The position numbers and the translations under genes were made by a program. A stretch of DNA of 64,000 nucleotides from Microbacterium terregens (lineage in GTDB: Bacteria > Actinomycetota > Actinomycetes > Actinomycetales > Microbacteriaceae): NCBI RefSeq assembly GCF_039534975.1, contig NZ_BAAAWH010000001.1, positions 1,860,001 to 1,924,000 of the forward strand. The letters are read 5' to 3'. Below are positions 39,689 to 47,872 of this stretch, piece after piece. The notes beneath the pieces were generated by a model. That model did no database searches. It saw nothing but the letters and a program-made list of their open reading frames with translations, and had not been told where the DNA came from. Each line of letters starts with the position of its first letter. Within the stretch, counting starts at the first letter, position 1.

Positions 39689-41362
39689 TCAGCCGGCGAG
39701 AGCCGAGCGAAGGGTGTCCAACCCGACGCCTCCCAGGTCCAGAGCACGCTTGTGGAACGTCTTGATGTCGAAGGCGTCCCCTTCCGCCGCCTTCGCATCG
39801 TCGCGGATCTGCTCCCAGATGCGCTGGCCGACTTTGTAAGAGGGCGCCTGGCCGGGCCAGCCGAGATACCGGTTGACCTCGAACTGCACGAACTCGTCCG
39901 ACATGTTGACGTTGCGGCGCATGAACGCCAGCGCGTAGTCCGCATCCCACGTGCCCTGGCCGTCCGGGCGGGGCTTTTCGAGGTGGACGCCGATGTCCAG
40001 AACCACTCGCGCCGCCCGCATACGCTGGCCGTCCAGCATCCCGAGTCGATCGGCGGGGTCCTCCAGGTAGCCGAGCTGTTCCATCAGTCGCTCGGCGTAG
40101 AGCGCCCACCCTTCAGCGTGGCCGGATGTGCCGGCCAGCAGGCGCCGCCACGAGTTCAGCTGCGAACGGTTGTACACCGCTTGCGCGATCTGCAGGTGGT
40201 GTCCGGGGACGCCCTCGTGGTACACGGTGGTCAGCTCACGCCAGGTGTCGAATTCCTCCACCCCTTCCGGCACGGACCACCACATGCGACCCGGACGCGA
40301 GAAGTCATCGGTCGGCCCGGTGTAGTAGATCCCACCCTCTTTCGTGGGCGCGATCATGCACTCCAGCCGGCGGATCGGCTCGGGGATGTCGAAGTGGGTC
40401 CTGCCCAGCTCGGCGATGGCCCGATCGCTGGTGGCCTGCATCCAGCGCTGGAGTTCCTCCGTGCCGTGCAGCTTGTGCGAGGGGTCCTTCTCGAGGAAGG
40501 CGACGGCCTCCTCGACGGAGGCGCCGGCCAGGATCTGGTCGGCGATCGACTCCTGCTCGGCGACCATCCTCGCGAGCTCCTCGACGCCCCAGTCGTAGGT
40601 CTCGTCGAGGTCGATCGTCGCGCCGAGGAACCTCCGCGACTGAAGGGCGTACAGATCGCGTCCGACGGCGTCCTTCCCCTCTGCGACGGGTGCGAGCTCG
40701 GAGCCGAGGAACTGCGCGAGCGCGTCGTATGCGACGCGTGCCGCGTTCGCGTTGTCGGAGAGCTCACGGGAGAGGGATGCGGGCAGCTGACCCTCCACCG
40801 GTGCGGCCTCGCCGGCGAACGTGGCGAAGAATCCCCCGTCGTTCGTGTAGCGGGCGATCTGCGTGACGACTTCGATGACCTGACGACGGGCGGGCACGAC
40901 TCCCTGGGCGATCCCTTCGCGCAGCGTGGTGATGTAGCCCTCGATCGCTCCGGGCAGGGCCTTCAGCCGGGTGGAGACCACGGACCAGTCATCGGCGGTG
41001 TCGGTCGGCATCAGGTCGAACACTGCGCGGATGTCCTGCACCGGAGAGGCGATCACGTTGAGGTCGCGGAGATTCCACTTCGCTTCGTGCAGGTCGAGTT
41101 CGAGGCGGAGCTCCCGGCTGAGGTCCTCCTTCGTGACGACGTCGATGGCGTCCACCGCTGTGGCGGCCTCGAGCGCGCTGATGGTCTGGCGTCCCGCGGC
41201 GACGAGCCTCTCCGTCCCCTCGGGCGTGTAGTCGCCGTACCGGTCGTTGTATTCGGAGCGGCCGATGTAGGTCGCGAGTGTCGGCATCTGCTCGGCGAGA
41301 GTGTCGACCCAGGCGTCGGCGATCGTATCGATCTGCGTGGGCGTGCGTGGTGCATCAGTCAT
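39689..41362 (-). CDS. DUF885 domain-containing protein (putative metallopeptidase)
   Basis: Protein of 557 aa in the DUF885 family, relatives of M32-like metallocarboxypeptidases. A zinc site is visible: YHEGVPGHHLQIAQ near residue 390 carries HExxxxHH, with a downstream acidic helix GHAEGWALYAERLMEQLG near 419. The N-terminal 300 residues are helical. No signal peptide is present. ATG 41362 is supported by TAGGCT 7 nt upstream; longer frames are not conserved. The substrate is unknown; short peptides are inferred. Confidence 0.88.
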   Translation of the reverse strand: MTDAPRTPTQIDTIADAWVDTLAEQMPTLATYIGRSEYNDRYGDYTPEGTERLVAAGRQTISALEAATAVDAIDVVTKEDLSRELRLELDLHEAKWNLRDLNVIASPVQDIRAVFDLMPTDTADDWSVVSTRLKALPGAIEGYITTLREGIAQGVVPARRQVIEVVTQIARYTNDGGFFATFAGEAAPVEGQLPASLSRELSDNANAARVAYDALAQFLGSELAPVAEGKDAVGRDLYALQSRRFLGATIDLDETYDWGVEELARMVAEQESIADQILAGASVEEAVAFLEKDPSHKLHGTEELQRWMQATSDRAIAELGRTHFDIPEPIRRLECMIAPTKEGGIYYTGPTDDFSRPGRMWWSVPEGVEEFDTWRELTTVYHEGVPGHHLQIAQAVYNRSQLNSWRRLLAGTSGHAEGWALYAERLMEQLGYLEDPADRLGMLDGQRMRAARVVLDIGVHLEKPRPDGQGTWDADYALAFMRRNVNMSDEFVQFEVNRYLGWPGQAPSYKVGQRIWEQIRDDAKAAEGDAFDIKTFHKRALDLGGVGLDTLRSALAG

Positions 41363-41369
41363 GTCATCG

Positions 41370-41375
41370 AGCCTA
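41370..41375 (-). promoter_or_regulatory. -10 element TAGGCT, leaderless-type, for DUF885 gene
   Basis: On the minus strand TAGGCT is 7 nt before ATG 41362, in the 41-nt gap after polA. Confidence 0.5.
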
Positions 41376-41403
41376 GGCAAGGACCGACAGGCCACCAAGC
41401 GGG

Positions 41404-44043
41404 CTAGTGACCCGCTTCGTTCCAGTCCGCTCCTCGGCCGATCTGGACATCGAGCGGCACAGTGAGGCTGGCGGCGTCTCCCATCCGGTCGCGGACGATC
41501 CGCTCCGCGGCGTCCCACTCCCCCGGGGCGACCTCGATGACCAGTTCGTCGTGGATCTGCATGAGAACCCGAGAGCGCAGCTGCGCGGCGGCGAACTCGT
41601 CGTGGATGTGAAACAGCGCGATCTTCATGATGTCCGCCGCGCTGCCCTGGATCGGAGCGTTGAGTGCCGCCCGTTCGGCGTTCTCGCGGAGCACGCGGTT
41701 GGGGCTTCCCAGGTCCGGGAACGGGCGCCGTCGACCGAAGATCGTTTCGGTGTAGCCGTCGATCTTCGCCTGCTCCACCGACGAGCGAAGGTAATCGCGC
41801 ACCGCGCCGAACCGGTTGAAGTACTCCATCATGAGCTGCTTGGCCTCGGTCTGCTCGATGCGCAACTGCTTGGAGAGTCCGAACGCCGACAGGCCGTAGA
41901 CGAGGCCGTACGACATGGCCTTCACCTTCGTGCGCATCGCAGGTGTCACATCCTCGGGGGTGACCCCGAAGACCCGGGCGCCGACGAACCGGTGCAGGTC
42001 CTCGCCGGAGTTGAACGCTTCCACCAGCCCCGGGTCCTCCGACAGGTGCGCCATGATCCGCATCTCGATCTGGGAGTAGTCCGCAGTCAGCAGCGTCTCG
42101 TAGTCCTCACCGACTTCGAAGGCTGCCCGGATGCGGCGGCTCTCCTCCGTGCGGACCGGGATGTTCTGCAGGTTCGGGTCGGTGCTGGACAGGCGTCCGG
42201 TCTGGCTGCCCGTCTGCACATAGGTGGTCCGGACGCGGTGATCAGCCCCGATGGCGGTGTCCAGCGACTCGATGATCTGTCGCAGTTTCGTGGCTTCGCG
42301 ATGCTGCAGCAGCAGATCCAGGAAGGGATGGGGGTTGGACTCCTGCAGGTCGGCGAGCACCGCGGCATCCGTCGAATAGCCCGTCTTCGTCTTGCGCGTC
42401 TTGGGCAGCTGCAGTTCCTCGAACAGGACCTCCTGCAGCTGCTTGGGTGAGCCGAGGTTGACCTCCCGGCCGATCGCCGCGTACGCGTCCAGCGCGATGG
42501 CGTCGGCGCGCCGGGTCAGATCGGCGGAGAAGCCCGAGAGCTTCGCGTGCGAGACCGCCACCCCCGCCAGCTCCATGTCGGCGAGCGTCAGCAGCGTCGG
42601 CAGTTCGATGTCCGCGAGAACGGTCAGAACGCTGGGCGGAAGCTCCGCGCGCAAGGCGGCGGCGACACGCAGCGTGAACCAGGACAGCTGACCGGGGGTC
42701 GCTCCCTCCGTCTCGGGAACGAGCTGGGTGGGGTCGGCTTCGGGCAGCTTCTCGCCCAGATAGCGGTCCACCAGGTCGGAGAGCGTCTTGTCGGGGAAGC
42801 TGGGGCGCAGCAGCCAGCCCGCGATGGACGTGTCGAAGGCGAGGCCGCCCACGCGGATGCCGGCGCGTCGCAGCGCCTTCACCTGCGGCTTGGCGTCGCT
42901 GAAGACCTTGGGTGAGTCCGCCGACAGCCAGGGCGTGAGCTGTGCGGCCACCTCGGGCGTCCAGTCGGCTTCGACGACCGCCTCGGCCGTCGCCAGCCCC
43001 ACCCGGCGCGGCAGCCCGCCCTCCAAGACGAGAGTCACCCCGACTTCGCCGGCCGCGTCAGAGGCCCACGTCGCGAGATCCGGTGCAGCCAGCTGGGCAG
43101 GGGTGGGCATGATGACCGCGGCGGGGGCCGTGGCGGTGCTCGTGGCCTCATCGATCCCGGCGGCGTCGAAGACGCGGGGAAGGAGCGTGCGGAACTCGAG
43201 GCGGGCGAAGATGTCGCGAACGGCCTGGGCGTCCATCGGCCGTGCAGCGAGCTCGGCGGGCGTCACGGGAAGCTCGACGTCGCGCAGCAGTCGATTGAGC
43301 CGGCGGTTGCGACGCACGTCCTCGATGTGCTCGCGGAGGTTGTTGCCGACGACACCGGTGACTTTGTCGGCGTTCTCGAGGAGGGCGTCGAGCGAGCCGA
43401 ACTGACCGATCCACTTCACCGCGGTCTTCTCGCCGACCTTGGGCACGCCGGGCAGGTTGTCGCTGGTCTCGCCGACCAGTGCCGCGATGTCGGGGTATTG
43501 CTCGGGCCGAACGCCGTAACGCTCGATCACGGCTGCAGTGTCGTACCGCTTCAGCTGGGATACGCCCTGGACATTCGGGTAGAGCAGCGTGATGTCGTCG
43601 TTGACGAGCTGGATGGTGTCGCGGTCGCCCGAGCACACCAGGACGTCGTAGCCCAGCTCAGCGCCCTGGGTCGCGAGCGTCGCCAGGATGTCGTCGGCCT
43701 CGAAGTCCTCTTTCTGCAGCACCGTGATGCTCATGGCGGCCAGGCAGTCCTGCAGGAGCGGGATCTGTCCCTTGAACTCGCTGGGCGTCTCGGAGCGGTT
43801 CGCCTTGTACTCGGGGTACTCGCGGGAGCGGAAAGACTGCCGGGAGGTATCGAACGCGACCGCCAGATGGGTGGGCCGCTCGGCCTTGATCAGGTTGATC
43901 AGCATCGCCAGGAACCCGTAGATCCCGTTGGTGTGCTGGCCGTCCTTGGTCGTGAAATTGTCCACGGGGAGTGCGAAGAACGCCCGATATGCCAGCGAAT
44001 GGCCGTCCACGATGAGGAAGGTAGGCTTTGCGGAGTCCGTCAC
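41404..44043 (-). CDS. polA: DNA polymerase I
   Basis: Family A polymerase of 879 aa for Okazaki fragment maturation and repair. The N-terminal 5'-3' nuclease is complete (LIVDGHSLAYRAFFALP at residues 10-26, EADDILATLA near 117, CSGDRDTIQLV near 136, GETSDNLPGVPKVGEKTA near 190). The central 3'-5' exonuclease region lacks the usual acidic residues, as in other actinobacteria, so proofreading is unlikely. Polymerase motifs are DYSQIEMRIMAH (A), RTKVKAMSYGLVYGLSAFGL (B) and QIHDELVIEV (C). The GTG start is supported by TAGGCT 6 nt upstream. Confidence 0.97.
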   Translation of the reverse strand: MTDSAKPTFLIVDGHSLAYRAFFALPVDNFTTKDGQHTNGIYGFLAMLINLIKAERPTHLAVAFDTSRQSFRSREYPEYKANRSETPSEFKGQIPLLQDCLAAMSITVLQKEDFEADDILATLATQGAELGYDVLVCSGDRDTIQLVNDDITLLYPNVQGVSQLKRYDTAAVIERYGVRPEQYPDIAALVGETSDNLPGVPKVGEKTAVKWIGQFGSLDALLENADKVTGVVGNNLREHIEDVRRNRRLNRLLRDVELPVTPAELAARPMDAQAVRDIFARLEFRTLLPRVFDAAGIDEATSTATAPAAVIMPTPAQLAAPDLATWASDAAGEVGVTLVLEGGLPRRVGLATAEAVVEADWTPEVAAQLTPWLSADSPKVFSDAKPQVKALRRAGIRVGGLAFDTSIAGWLLRPSFPDKTLSDLVDRYLGEKLPEADPTQLVPETEGATPGQLSWFTLRVAAALRAELPPSVLTVLADIELPTLLTLADMELAGVAVSHAKLSGFSADLTRRADAIALDAYAAIGREVNLGSPKQLQEVLFEELQLPKTRKTKTGYSTDAAVLADLQESNPHPFLDLLLQHREATKLRQIIESLDTAIGADHRVRTTYVQTGSQTGRLSSTDPNLQNIPVRTEESRRIRAAFEVGEDYETLLTADYSQIEMRIMAHLSEDPGLVEAFNSGEDLHRFVGARVFGVTPEDVTPAMRTKVKAMSYGLVYGLSAFGLSKQLRIEQTEAKQLMMEYFNRFGAVRDYLRSSVEQAKIDGYTETIFGRRRPFPDLGSPNRVLRENAERAALNAPIQGSAADIMKIALFHIHDEFAAAQLRSRVLMQIHDELVIEVAPGEWDAAERIVRDRMGDAASLTVPLDVQIGRGADWNEAGH

Positions 44044-44049
44044 CCTGAC

Positions 44050-44055
44050 AGCCTA
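44050..44055 (-). promoter_or_regulatory. -10 element TAGGCT, leaderless-type, for polA
   Basis: On the minus strand TAGGCT is 6 nt before GTG 44043. The gap to the divergent thioesterase gene is only 57 nt. Confidence 0.55.
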
Positions 44056-44100
44056 GTCAGGGCGGATGACAGCAATCCGACGAGGGCCCGAAGGCGAGCG

Positions 44101-44532
44101 ATGACCCCCCAGCCACCCACAGACGTGAACGGTTCGGCGCGGGTCGCCCAGCGCGGAATGGGAGCTCTGGCCGAGAAGATGGGGATGCAGTTCCTCGAGT
44201 TCTCCGTCGACCGCTGCGTCGCGACATTGCCGGTGGAGGGCAACACGCAGCCCGTCGGGCTCATGCACGGTGGCGCGTACGTCGTGCTGGCGGAGTCACT
44301 CGGATCGATGGCTGCGAACCTCCACGCGGGACCCGGGCGACTGGCGCTCGGCGTCGACATCAACGCGACCCACACGCGCTCGGCGACGTCCGGGCTCGTG
44401 ACCGGCGTGTGCACGCCCGTCCACCTCGGACGCAGTCTCACCGTGCACGAGATCGCGGTCAGCGACGATCAGGGCAGACGACTGTCGACGGTCCGGATCA
44501 CCAACATGATCAAGAGCGCTCCGACGGTCTGA
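44101..44532 (+). CDS. PaaI family thioesterase (hot-dog fold)
   Basis: Acyl-CoA thioesterase-like protein of 143 aa. The hot-dog helix motif is PVGLMHGGAYVVLAESLGSM at about residues 51-70, with the catalytic acidic residue expected in LAESLGS; the strand VDINATHTRSATSG follows. Family members cleave aromatic or short acyl-CoAs; here the substrate is unknown. ATG 44101 has GAAGGCGAGCG upstream. It is divergent from polA and convergent with pdtaR; the same group of genes is close together in other actinobacteria. Confidence 0.88.
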   Translation: MTPQPPTDVNGSARVAQRGMGALAEKMGMQFLEFSVDRCVATLPVEGNTQPVGLMHGGAYVVLAESLGSMAANLHAGPGRLALGVDINATHTRSATSGLVTGVCTPVHLGRSLTVHEIAVSDDQGRRLSTVRITNMIKSAPTV

Positions 44533-44554
44533 GAGGCGTCGGCCGCTCGGCCCG

Positions 44555-45175
44555 TCAGCCCTTCTTGGGGGCCAGCTGCTCGATGATCGCCTTCGCGACG
44601 TCCTGCATCGTGAGGCGGCGATCCATCGACGCCTTCTGGATCCAGCGGAACGCCTCGGGCTCGGACAAGCCCATCTTCTCGTTCAGCAGGCCCTTGGCGC
44701 GGTCGACGAGCTTGCGGGTCTCGAAGCGCTCGACCATGTCGGCCACTTCGGCCTCGAGCGTGATGATCTGCTCGTAGCGCGCGAGGGCGATCTCAATCGC
44801 GGGCAGCAGGTCGTTCGGCGTGAACGGCTTGACCACGTATGCGAGAGCGCCGGCTTCGCTCGCGCGTTCGACGAGCTCTTTCTGGCTGAACGCGGTCAGG
44901 AGCACGACGGGCGCGATGTGGTTCTTGCTCAGCCTCTCGGCAGCGGAGATGCCATCGAGGTGCGGCATCTTCACGTCCATGATGACCAGGTCGGGCCGCA
45001 GTTCGGTGGCCAGCTGAACCGCGGTCTCGCCGTCGCCCGCCTCGCCGACGACGTCGAAGCCGTTGTCCCGGAGGATCTCGACGATGTCGAGCCGAATCAA
45101 CGACTCGTCCTCCGCAACGACCACTCGTCGGGGCGTGGATGCCGGAGAACCGGTCGCCTGCTCTTCGTCAGTCAC
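44555..45175 (-). CDS. pdtaR: response regulator with ANTAR RNA-binding output domain (PdtaR-like)
   Basis: Two-domain regulator of 206 aa. The receiver domain has the acidic pair AEDES at residues 21-25, phospho-acceptor Asp67 in VIMDVKMPHLDG and Lys in YVVKPFTPND near 116. A coiled-coil linker (LEAEVADMVERFETRKLVDR) leads to the ANTAR domain (AKGLLNEKMGLSEPEAFRWI), which binds nascent RNA hairpins for antitermination. It matches mycobacterial PdtaR (Rv1626), partner of the sensor kinase PdtaS; no kinase is in the window. GTG 45175 is chosen because TAGGAT is 6 nt upstream; ATG 45178 would be only 3 nt from it. Confidence 0.92.
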   Translation of the reverse strand: MTDEEQATGSPASTPRRVVVAEDESLIRLDIVEILRDNGFDVVGEAGDGETAVQLATELRPDLVIMDVKMPHLDGISAAERLSKNHIAPVVLLTAFSQKELVERASEAGALAYVVKPFTPNDLLPAIEIALARYEQIITLEAEVADMVERFETRKLVDRAKGLLNEKMGLSEPEAFRWIQKASMDRRLTMQDVAKAIIEQLAPKKG

Positions 45176-45181
45176 CATTGA

Positions 45182-45187
45182 ATCCTA
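45182..45187 (-). promoter_or_regulatory. -10 element TAGGAT, leaderless-type, for pdtaR
   Basis: On the minus strand TAGGAT is 6 nt before GTG 45175. It overlaps the upstream region of tRNA-Leu(CAA) on the other strand, where TACGGT/TATCGT may be the tRNA -10. Confidence 0.5.
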
Positions 45188-45215
45188 CGGTATCGTCGTT
45201 CGCGGACGTGCCGGA

Positions 45216-45298
45216 GCCGGTGTGGCGGAATGGCAGACGCGGAGCACTCAAAATGCTTTGCCTGAAAGGGCGTGTGGGTTCGAGTCCCACCACCGGTA
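45216..45298 (+). tRNA. tRNA-Leu (anticodon CAA)
   Basis: Class II tRNA of 83 nt. The acceptor GCCGGTG pairs with CACCGGT (G-U at the first pair) plus discriminator A; CCA is not encoded. The anticodon stem GAGCA/TGCTT encloses CTCAAAA, giving anticodon CAA (reads UUG). The variable arm is TGCCTGAAAGGGCG and the T arm GTGGGTTCGAGTCCCAC. No strong terminator hairpin follows. Confidence 0.95.
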
Positions 45299-45324
45299 CG
45301 TTGAGATGTTCACGTTCTTCGCGA

Positions 45325-45336
45325 GATGCATGCATC
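45325..45336. promoter_or_regulatory. 12-bp perfect palindrome GATGCATGCATC, possible operator
   Basis: Perfect dyad in the 129-nt gap between tRNA-Leu(CAA) and the quinone oxidoreductase gene. Its position upstream of that gene would suit an operator, but no promoter hexamers are clear around it. Confidence 0.35.
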
Positions 45337-45427
45337 ACGCCGAGGATCTTCTGTCGAATGCGACACGGCCTGAAGGAAGATCGGTCACCAGGGAAGATCC
45401 CCGGCGGCGCCGCGGTTGGGCCCAGGT

Positions 45428-46456
45428 ATGAGAGCGATCGTCTACACGAAGCCTGGTAGCGCGTCCGTCCTGCAGCTGACCGAACGAGAGCTGCCGCAGC
45501 CCGATCGCGGGGAGGTGCGGGTCCGGATCGTGGTGTCCGGCGTGAATCCGACCGACTGGAAGTCCCGCAGCGGTGGCGGCAGCGCCGCCGGTCCCGGCAC
45601 GGAGTTCGTGCCGAACCAGGACGGCGCCGGTGTGGTGGATGCTGTCGGCGACGACGTCAGTCAGCTATCGGTCGGCGACCGCGTCTGGCTTGCACTCTCG
45701 GCGTGGCAGCGCCCCACCGGCGGCACCGCCCAGGAGTACACCGTGCTTCCGGTCGAGCGGGTCTTCCCGCTCCCCGACGTGGCCGACTTCGATCTCGGCG
45801 CCTCCCTCGGTGTGCCCGCCCTCACCGCGCACCGCGCGCTCACCGTCGCCGAAGACGGCCCGAGCCGACTGGCGCCGGGCGTCCTCGCGGGACGGAGCGT
45901 GCTCGTCGCCGGGGGCGCTGGTGCGGTCGGGCATGCCGCCATCCAGCTCGCTCGCTGGGCCGGCGCGACCGTGATCGCCACCGTGTCCAACGAGGAGAAG
46001 GCAGAACTGGCGGCCGCCGCGGGCGCACTGCATGTCGTGCACTACACCGCCCCGGATGCCGCGCAGCGGATCCGCGCGATCGCCCCCGATGGCGTGGATC
46101 AGATCGTCGAGGTCAGCGTGGGCGGCAACAACGCGCTGAATCTCGCCGTCGCCCGGTCTCGGACGACGATCGCCTCGTATGCGAACGATCGTGCGGAAGG
46201 TTTCCCGCTGGATGTGGGGGCGGCAATGCGACTGAACCTGCGGTACCAGTTCGTGTTGCTCTACACCGTGGGCGCGGACGCCCTCCGTCAGGGTGCCGAA
46301 GACGTGAACGCGGCGATCCGCGACGGCGCGCTGCCGATCGGCGTCGAGGCCGGACTACCGGTGCACCGGTTCGCGCTCGAGCAGACCGCCGACGCCCATC
46401 GCGCTGTCGAGCAGGGCGCCGTCGGCAAGGTGCTCATCGACGTGACGGCACCGTAG
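45428..46456 (+). CDS. NADPH:quinone reductase/zinc-independent MDR family oxidoreductase
   Basis: Medium-chain dehydrogenase/reductase of 342 aa, most like NADPH:quinone oxidoreductase. The N-terminal GroES-like domain (MRAIVYTKPGSASVLQLTER; VSGVNPTDWKSRSGGG) lacks the cysteines of zinc alcohol dehydrogenases. The NADPH-binding turn is VLVAGGAGAVGHAAIQLARW near residue 158 (GxGxxG). ATG 45428 is preferred as the family start; TTG 45416 is in frame but has no support. It is the first gene of a variable block after tRNA-Leu(CAA) and faces a start-less TetR gene that may once have regulated its neighbourhood. Confidence 0.88.
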   Translation: MRAIVYTKPGSASVLQLTERELPQPDRGEVRVRIVVSGVNPTDWKSRSGGGSAAGPGTEFVPNQDGAGVVDAVGDDVSQLSVGDRVWLALSAWQRPTGGTAQEYTVLPVERVFPLPDVADFDLGASLGVPALTAHRALTVAEDGPSRLAPGVLAGRSVLVAGGAGAVGHAAIQLARWAGATVIATVSNEEKAELAAAAGALHVVHYTAPDAAQRIRAIAPDGVDQIVEVSVGGNNALNLAVARSRTTIASYANDRAEGFPLDVGAAMRLNLRYQFVLLYTVGADALRQGAEDVNAAIRDGALPIGVEAGLPVHRFALEQTADAHRAVEQGAVGKVLIDVTAP

Positions 46457-46525
46457 CGCCGCAGCGGTTCGCACCCCGCGTCTCGAGCGCCCATGGTCGG
46501 GTTGAGCCCGTCGTCGTCCGTTGGG

Positions 46526-47107
46526 TCACGCGTCGCCGGCGTCGACTTCCAGGCCGCTGCGATAGACCAGGAGTCCCTCGATGCCGCGCAGGAAGGTCGC
46601 GCAAATCGGCTGCGGGTCGGTCAGAGAGCCGGCGGTCATCGCGCCATCCCGCAGCATCACGAAATGCCGAGCTGCGGGTTCTGCGTCGATCTTCCCGGTC
46701 TGAGCGAAGAGCTCGACCATCGTCGCGAGGAACCACTCCCGATGCTCGAGGACGGCACGGTGGACCGGGTGGTCGGGGTCGGGGTATTCGGCCGCGGCGT
46801 TGAGGAAGGCGCACCCGCGGAAGCCCGCGCTCTGGATGTCGTCGGCGATGGCCTGGGCGACGGTGCGGATGATGTCGTCGGGGTCCGCACGGGAGGTTCG
46901 CGCGGCGTTCGTCCGGACACGGATCGCCTCGCCGACTTGCGTGAGGTAGGCGACGAGCAGGTCGTCCTTGCTCGGGAAGTGCCGATAGAGCGTGGCGCGG
47001 GTGACCTGTGCTTCGGCGATGACGCGATCTATCCCGACGGCGCGGAGCCCCTCGGTGTAGAAGAGCCGGCTGGCGGTGTCGAGCAGTCGTGTTCGTGCCT
47101 CAGACCA
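46526..47107 (-). pseudogene. TetR family regulator lacking a start codon (5'-truncated)
   Basis: The minus strand encodes an uninterrupted TetR protein from about 47107 to the TGA at 46526. Its DNA-binding domain is intact (EARTRLLDTASRLFYTEG, VIAEAQVTRATLYRHFPSKD) and so is the ligand domain, ending GLEVDAGDA. However, an in-frame TAG lies at 47110-47108, only two codons before the SEART residues that open the domain. There is no ATG, GTG or TTG in frame until ATG 46720, well inside the ligand domain. Translation could start only at a rare codon such as CTG 47086. The 5' end overlaps the start of the divergent hydrolase gene, so the former intergenic region appears deleted. Confidence 0.7.
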
Positions 47108-47802
47108 CTATCGTGCTCGTGCACGGCGCCTTCGCCGACGCAAGTGGCTGGGGCGGGGTGATCACCACGCTCGAGAAGGACGGCTACCCGGTTCTCGCCG
47201 TCGCCAATCCGCTCCGCGGCTTGGCGTCCGACGCGGCCTACGTCCGCAGCATCGTCGACTCGATCGACGGCGACGTGGTCCTCGTCGGCCACTCATACGG
47301 CGGCGGGGTCATCACGATCGCCGCCGTCGGTGCAGGCAACGTCAACGCCCTGGTCTACACGGCGGCTTTTGCGCCAGCCGAGGGTGAGACCCTCGGCGAA
47401 TTCAACGATCCGGCGCAGTACCCCGGGGCCGGTTTGTCGCCCGACTCCCTGGTCCTTCGCCCCTTCCCCGGCGGCGTCGACGCGACTCTCGATCCCGCGC
47501 AGTTCCCCGAGATCTTCGCCGCGGACCTGCCCGAGCGAGAGGCAGACATCATGGCAGCGACCCAGCGTCCGGCCAACGTGGCGGTCCTCCAGGAGGCGTC
47601 GGGCGAGCCGGCGTGGAAGACGATCCCCAGCTGGTACCAAGTCTCCAACGATGACAAAGCCCTCTCCCCGGTGGCACAGCGCTTCATGGCCCAGAGGATG
47701 GGTGCGCAGACCACCGCGATCAACGCGTCGCACGCCGGGTACGTCTCGCACCCGGCCGAGACCGCGAAGCTGATCGAGACGGCCGCCCGCGCGACCGGCT
47801 GA
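47089..47802 (+). CDS. alpha/beta fold hydrolase
   Basis: Alpha/beta hydrolase of 237 aa. TTIVLVHGAFADASGWGGV at residues 6-24 holds the oxyanion motif, the nucleophile is Ser69 in VLVGHSYGGGVI, and the catalytic His is probably in NASHAGYVSHP near 218. It resembles small esterases annotated as dienelactone- or salicylate-ester-type hydrolases; the substrate is unknown. GTG 47089 (or GTG 47095) lies inside the reversed N-terminal coding region of the TetR gene, so the native start and promoter may have been lost when the two genes were joined. A terminator follows. Confidence 0.83.
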   Translation: MFVPQTTIVLVHGAFADASGWGGVITTLEKDGYPVLAVANPLRGLASDAAYVRSIVDSIDGDVVLVGHSYGGGVITIAAVGAGNVNALVYTAAFAPAEGETLGEFNDPAQYPGAGLSPDSLVLRPFPGGVDATLDPAQFPEIFAADLPEREADIMAATQRPANVAVLQEASGEPAWKTIPSWYQVSNDDKALSPVAQRFMAQRMGAQTTAINASHAGYVSHPAETAKLIETAARATG

Positions 47803-47818
47803 CCACCCTGTTCACGCA

Positions 47819-47853
47819 CCGGGCAGGCGGGCTACAGCGGTTCGCCTGCCCGG
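47819..47853. terminator. terminator hairpin between hydrolase and tail-anchored protein genes
   Basis: CCGGGCAGGCG (47819-47829) and CGCCTGCCCGG (47843-47853) form a perfect 11-bp stem with a 13-nt loop between two convergent genes. Confidence 0.65.
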
Positions 47854-47872
47854 GCGCGCACCACGACCTCCC

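Noticed and set aside
41404..44043. polA exonuclease degeneracy as a recent mutation
   Set aside because: Loss of the acidic 3'-5' exonuclease residues is the normal state of actinobacterial DNA polymerase I.
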